Below, in pieces: positions 4,977 to 5,388 of a DNA stretch of 5,388 nt. The notes under the pieces were generated by a model that was not told the origin of the DNA, did no database searches, and saw only the letters and a program-made list of their open reading frames with translations. The position numbers and the translations under genes were made by a program. This DNA is from an uncultured bacterium. GTDB taxonomy: Bacteria > Patescibacteriota > Saccharimonadia > Saccharimonadales > Saccharimonadaceae. The number at the start of each line of letters is the position of its first letter. Position 1 is the first letter of the stretch. Location of the stretch: NCBI GenBank assembly GCA_938036745.1, contig CALHWG010000086.1, positions 1 to 5,388 of the forward strand, read 5' to 3'.

Positions 4977-5351
4977 ATGGCTACCACAACACTTTCAACA
5001 AACAACGCCGCGCTTATCCAAGATTCTCGTGAAGTTTCTGCTCCAGCTTATCACGATGAAATATCGAAGAAAATTCGTGAAGCTTTTGCAGAATTAAGCG
5101 ATTCAGAGATTGAAAATGCTTTAGCAACGTGCTATGTTGGTAAAAGCTATACTATCGAGATACTCGTTAGTGATATTTTCGAAAAAAAATATCACTATGA
5201 TATCAACAATACATTAAGGATGAGCTCACTGTTCGATGTTGTTAAAGGAATTGATTTCTTAGAAAGCAATAATACAAATCTTGTAAATGCAAGGATTTGG
5301 CTCCGGGGTGATATTCGCAAATTTTTAAATCACAAACACCATAAATCATAG
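4977..5351 (+). CDS. Unknown 124-aa protein related to the C-terminus of the 218-aa neighbour
   Basis: I do not recognise this protein. The first ~25 residues are low-complexity and Ala/Ser/Thr-rich, likely flexible (MATTTLSTNNAALIQDS). A helix follows (about 26-52, HDEISKKIREAFAELSDSE onward), then strands and helices: YTIEILVSDIF (58-68), SSLFDVVKGIDFL (83-95), and NARIWLRGDI (104-113), ending in a basic His-rich tail (FLNHKHHKS). LSDSEIE (40-46), LF (85-86) and the final V/L-x-G line up in order and spacing with LSKDEIE, LF and VTG of the 218-aa protein. The ATG at 4977 is fixed by TAAGGAGG 8 nt upstream; the longer frame from 4896 would start inside the promoter. It has its own strong promoter and terminator, suggesting high expression. 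Cytoplasmic; function unknown. Confidence 0.87.
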   Translation: MATTTLSTNNAALIQDSREVSAPAYHDEISKKIREAFAELSDSEIENALATCYVGKSYTIEILVSDIFEKKYHYDINNTLRMSSLFDVVKGIDFLESNNTNLVNARIWLRGDIRKFLNHKHHKS

Positions 5352-5367
5352 TGCTGCGGTCAACACG

Positions 5368-5388
5368 CCTCGCCAAAATGGCGGGGTT
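5368..5388 (+). terminator. Terminator of the 124-aa gene, cut by the window edge
   Basis: CCTCGCC (5368-5374) pairs with GGCGGGG (5380-5386) with one G-U pair around an AAAAT loop. Only two T of the expected run are seen before the sequence ends. It is the most GC-rich hairpin in the window and starts 16 nt after the stop codon. Confidence 0.8.

Noticed and set aside
1..5388. Mobile element, CRISPR array or phage module
   Set aside because: No transposase, integrase, regularly spaced repeats or terminal inverted repeats were seen; the repeats found are operators or terminators.

Overview
The window looks like a piece of a small, AT-rich bacterial chromosome, most likely from the Candidate Phyla Radiation and probably Candidatus Saccharibacteria (TM7). 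That placement rests on protein recognition from memory and on the compact, AT-rich layout; no search was run. UGA appears to act as a stop: SecA, SerS and the other long frames stay open with no internal UGA, and one gene ends in TGA. This argues against the UGA=Gly code of Gracilibacteria and Absconditabacteria. There are no tRNAs, rRNAs, CRISPR arrays, insertion sequences or phage genes, and no gene-free stretch longer than about 130 bases.

Layout. Reading leftward on the minus strand from about 4073: serS (seryl-tRNA synthetase, 2811-4073); a small NrdH/glutaredoxin-like redoxin (2466-2693) behind two tandem NrdR-type boxes (2752-2767 and 2783-2798); hpf/raiA (ribosome hibernation factor, 2012-2380); an overlapping pair of unknown genes (1345-1899 and 897-1355); and the first 271 codons of secA (1-814), cut by the window edge. 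On the plus strand, divergent from serS, are two unknown genes (4203-4859 and 4977-5351). They have near-identical consensus promoters and appear to share a C-terminal domain, so they may be paralogues.

Transcription is unusually legible. Nearly every gene is its own unit with a recognisable promoter, Shine-Dalgarno and hairpin-plus-T-run terminator. The exceptions are the 184-aa/152-aa pair, which is translationally coupled, and serS, whose -10 box sits exactly where a leaderless mRNA would be expected. At three junctions the terminator of one gene touches or overlaps the -35 of the next.

The core genes serve housekeeping: translation (serS), ribosome protection (hpf), protein export (secA) and reducing power for ribonucleotide reductase (the redoxin). 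The best lead is the tandem NrdR operator in front of the redoxin, with 31-bp spacing. The four unknown genes are the accessory content; I could not assign them a function.
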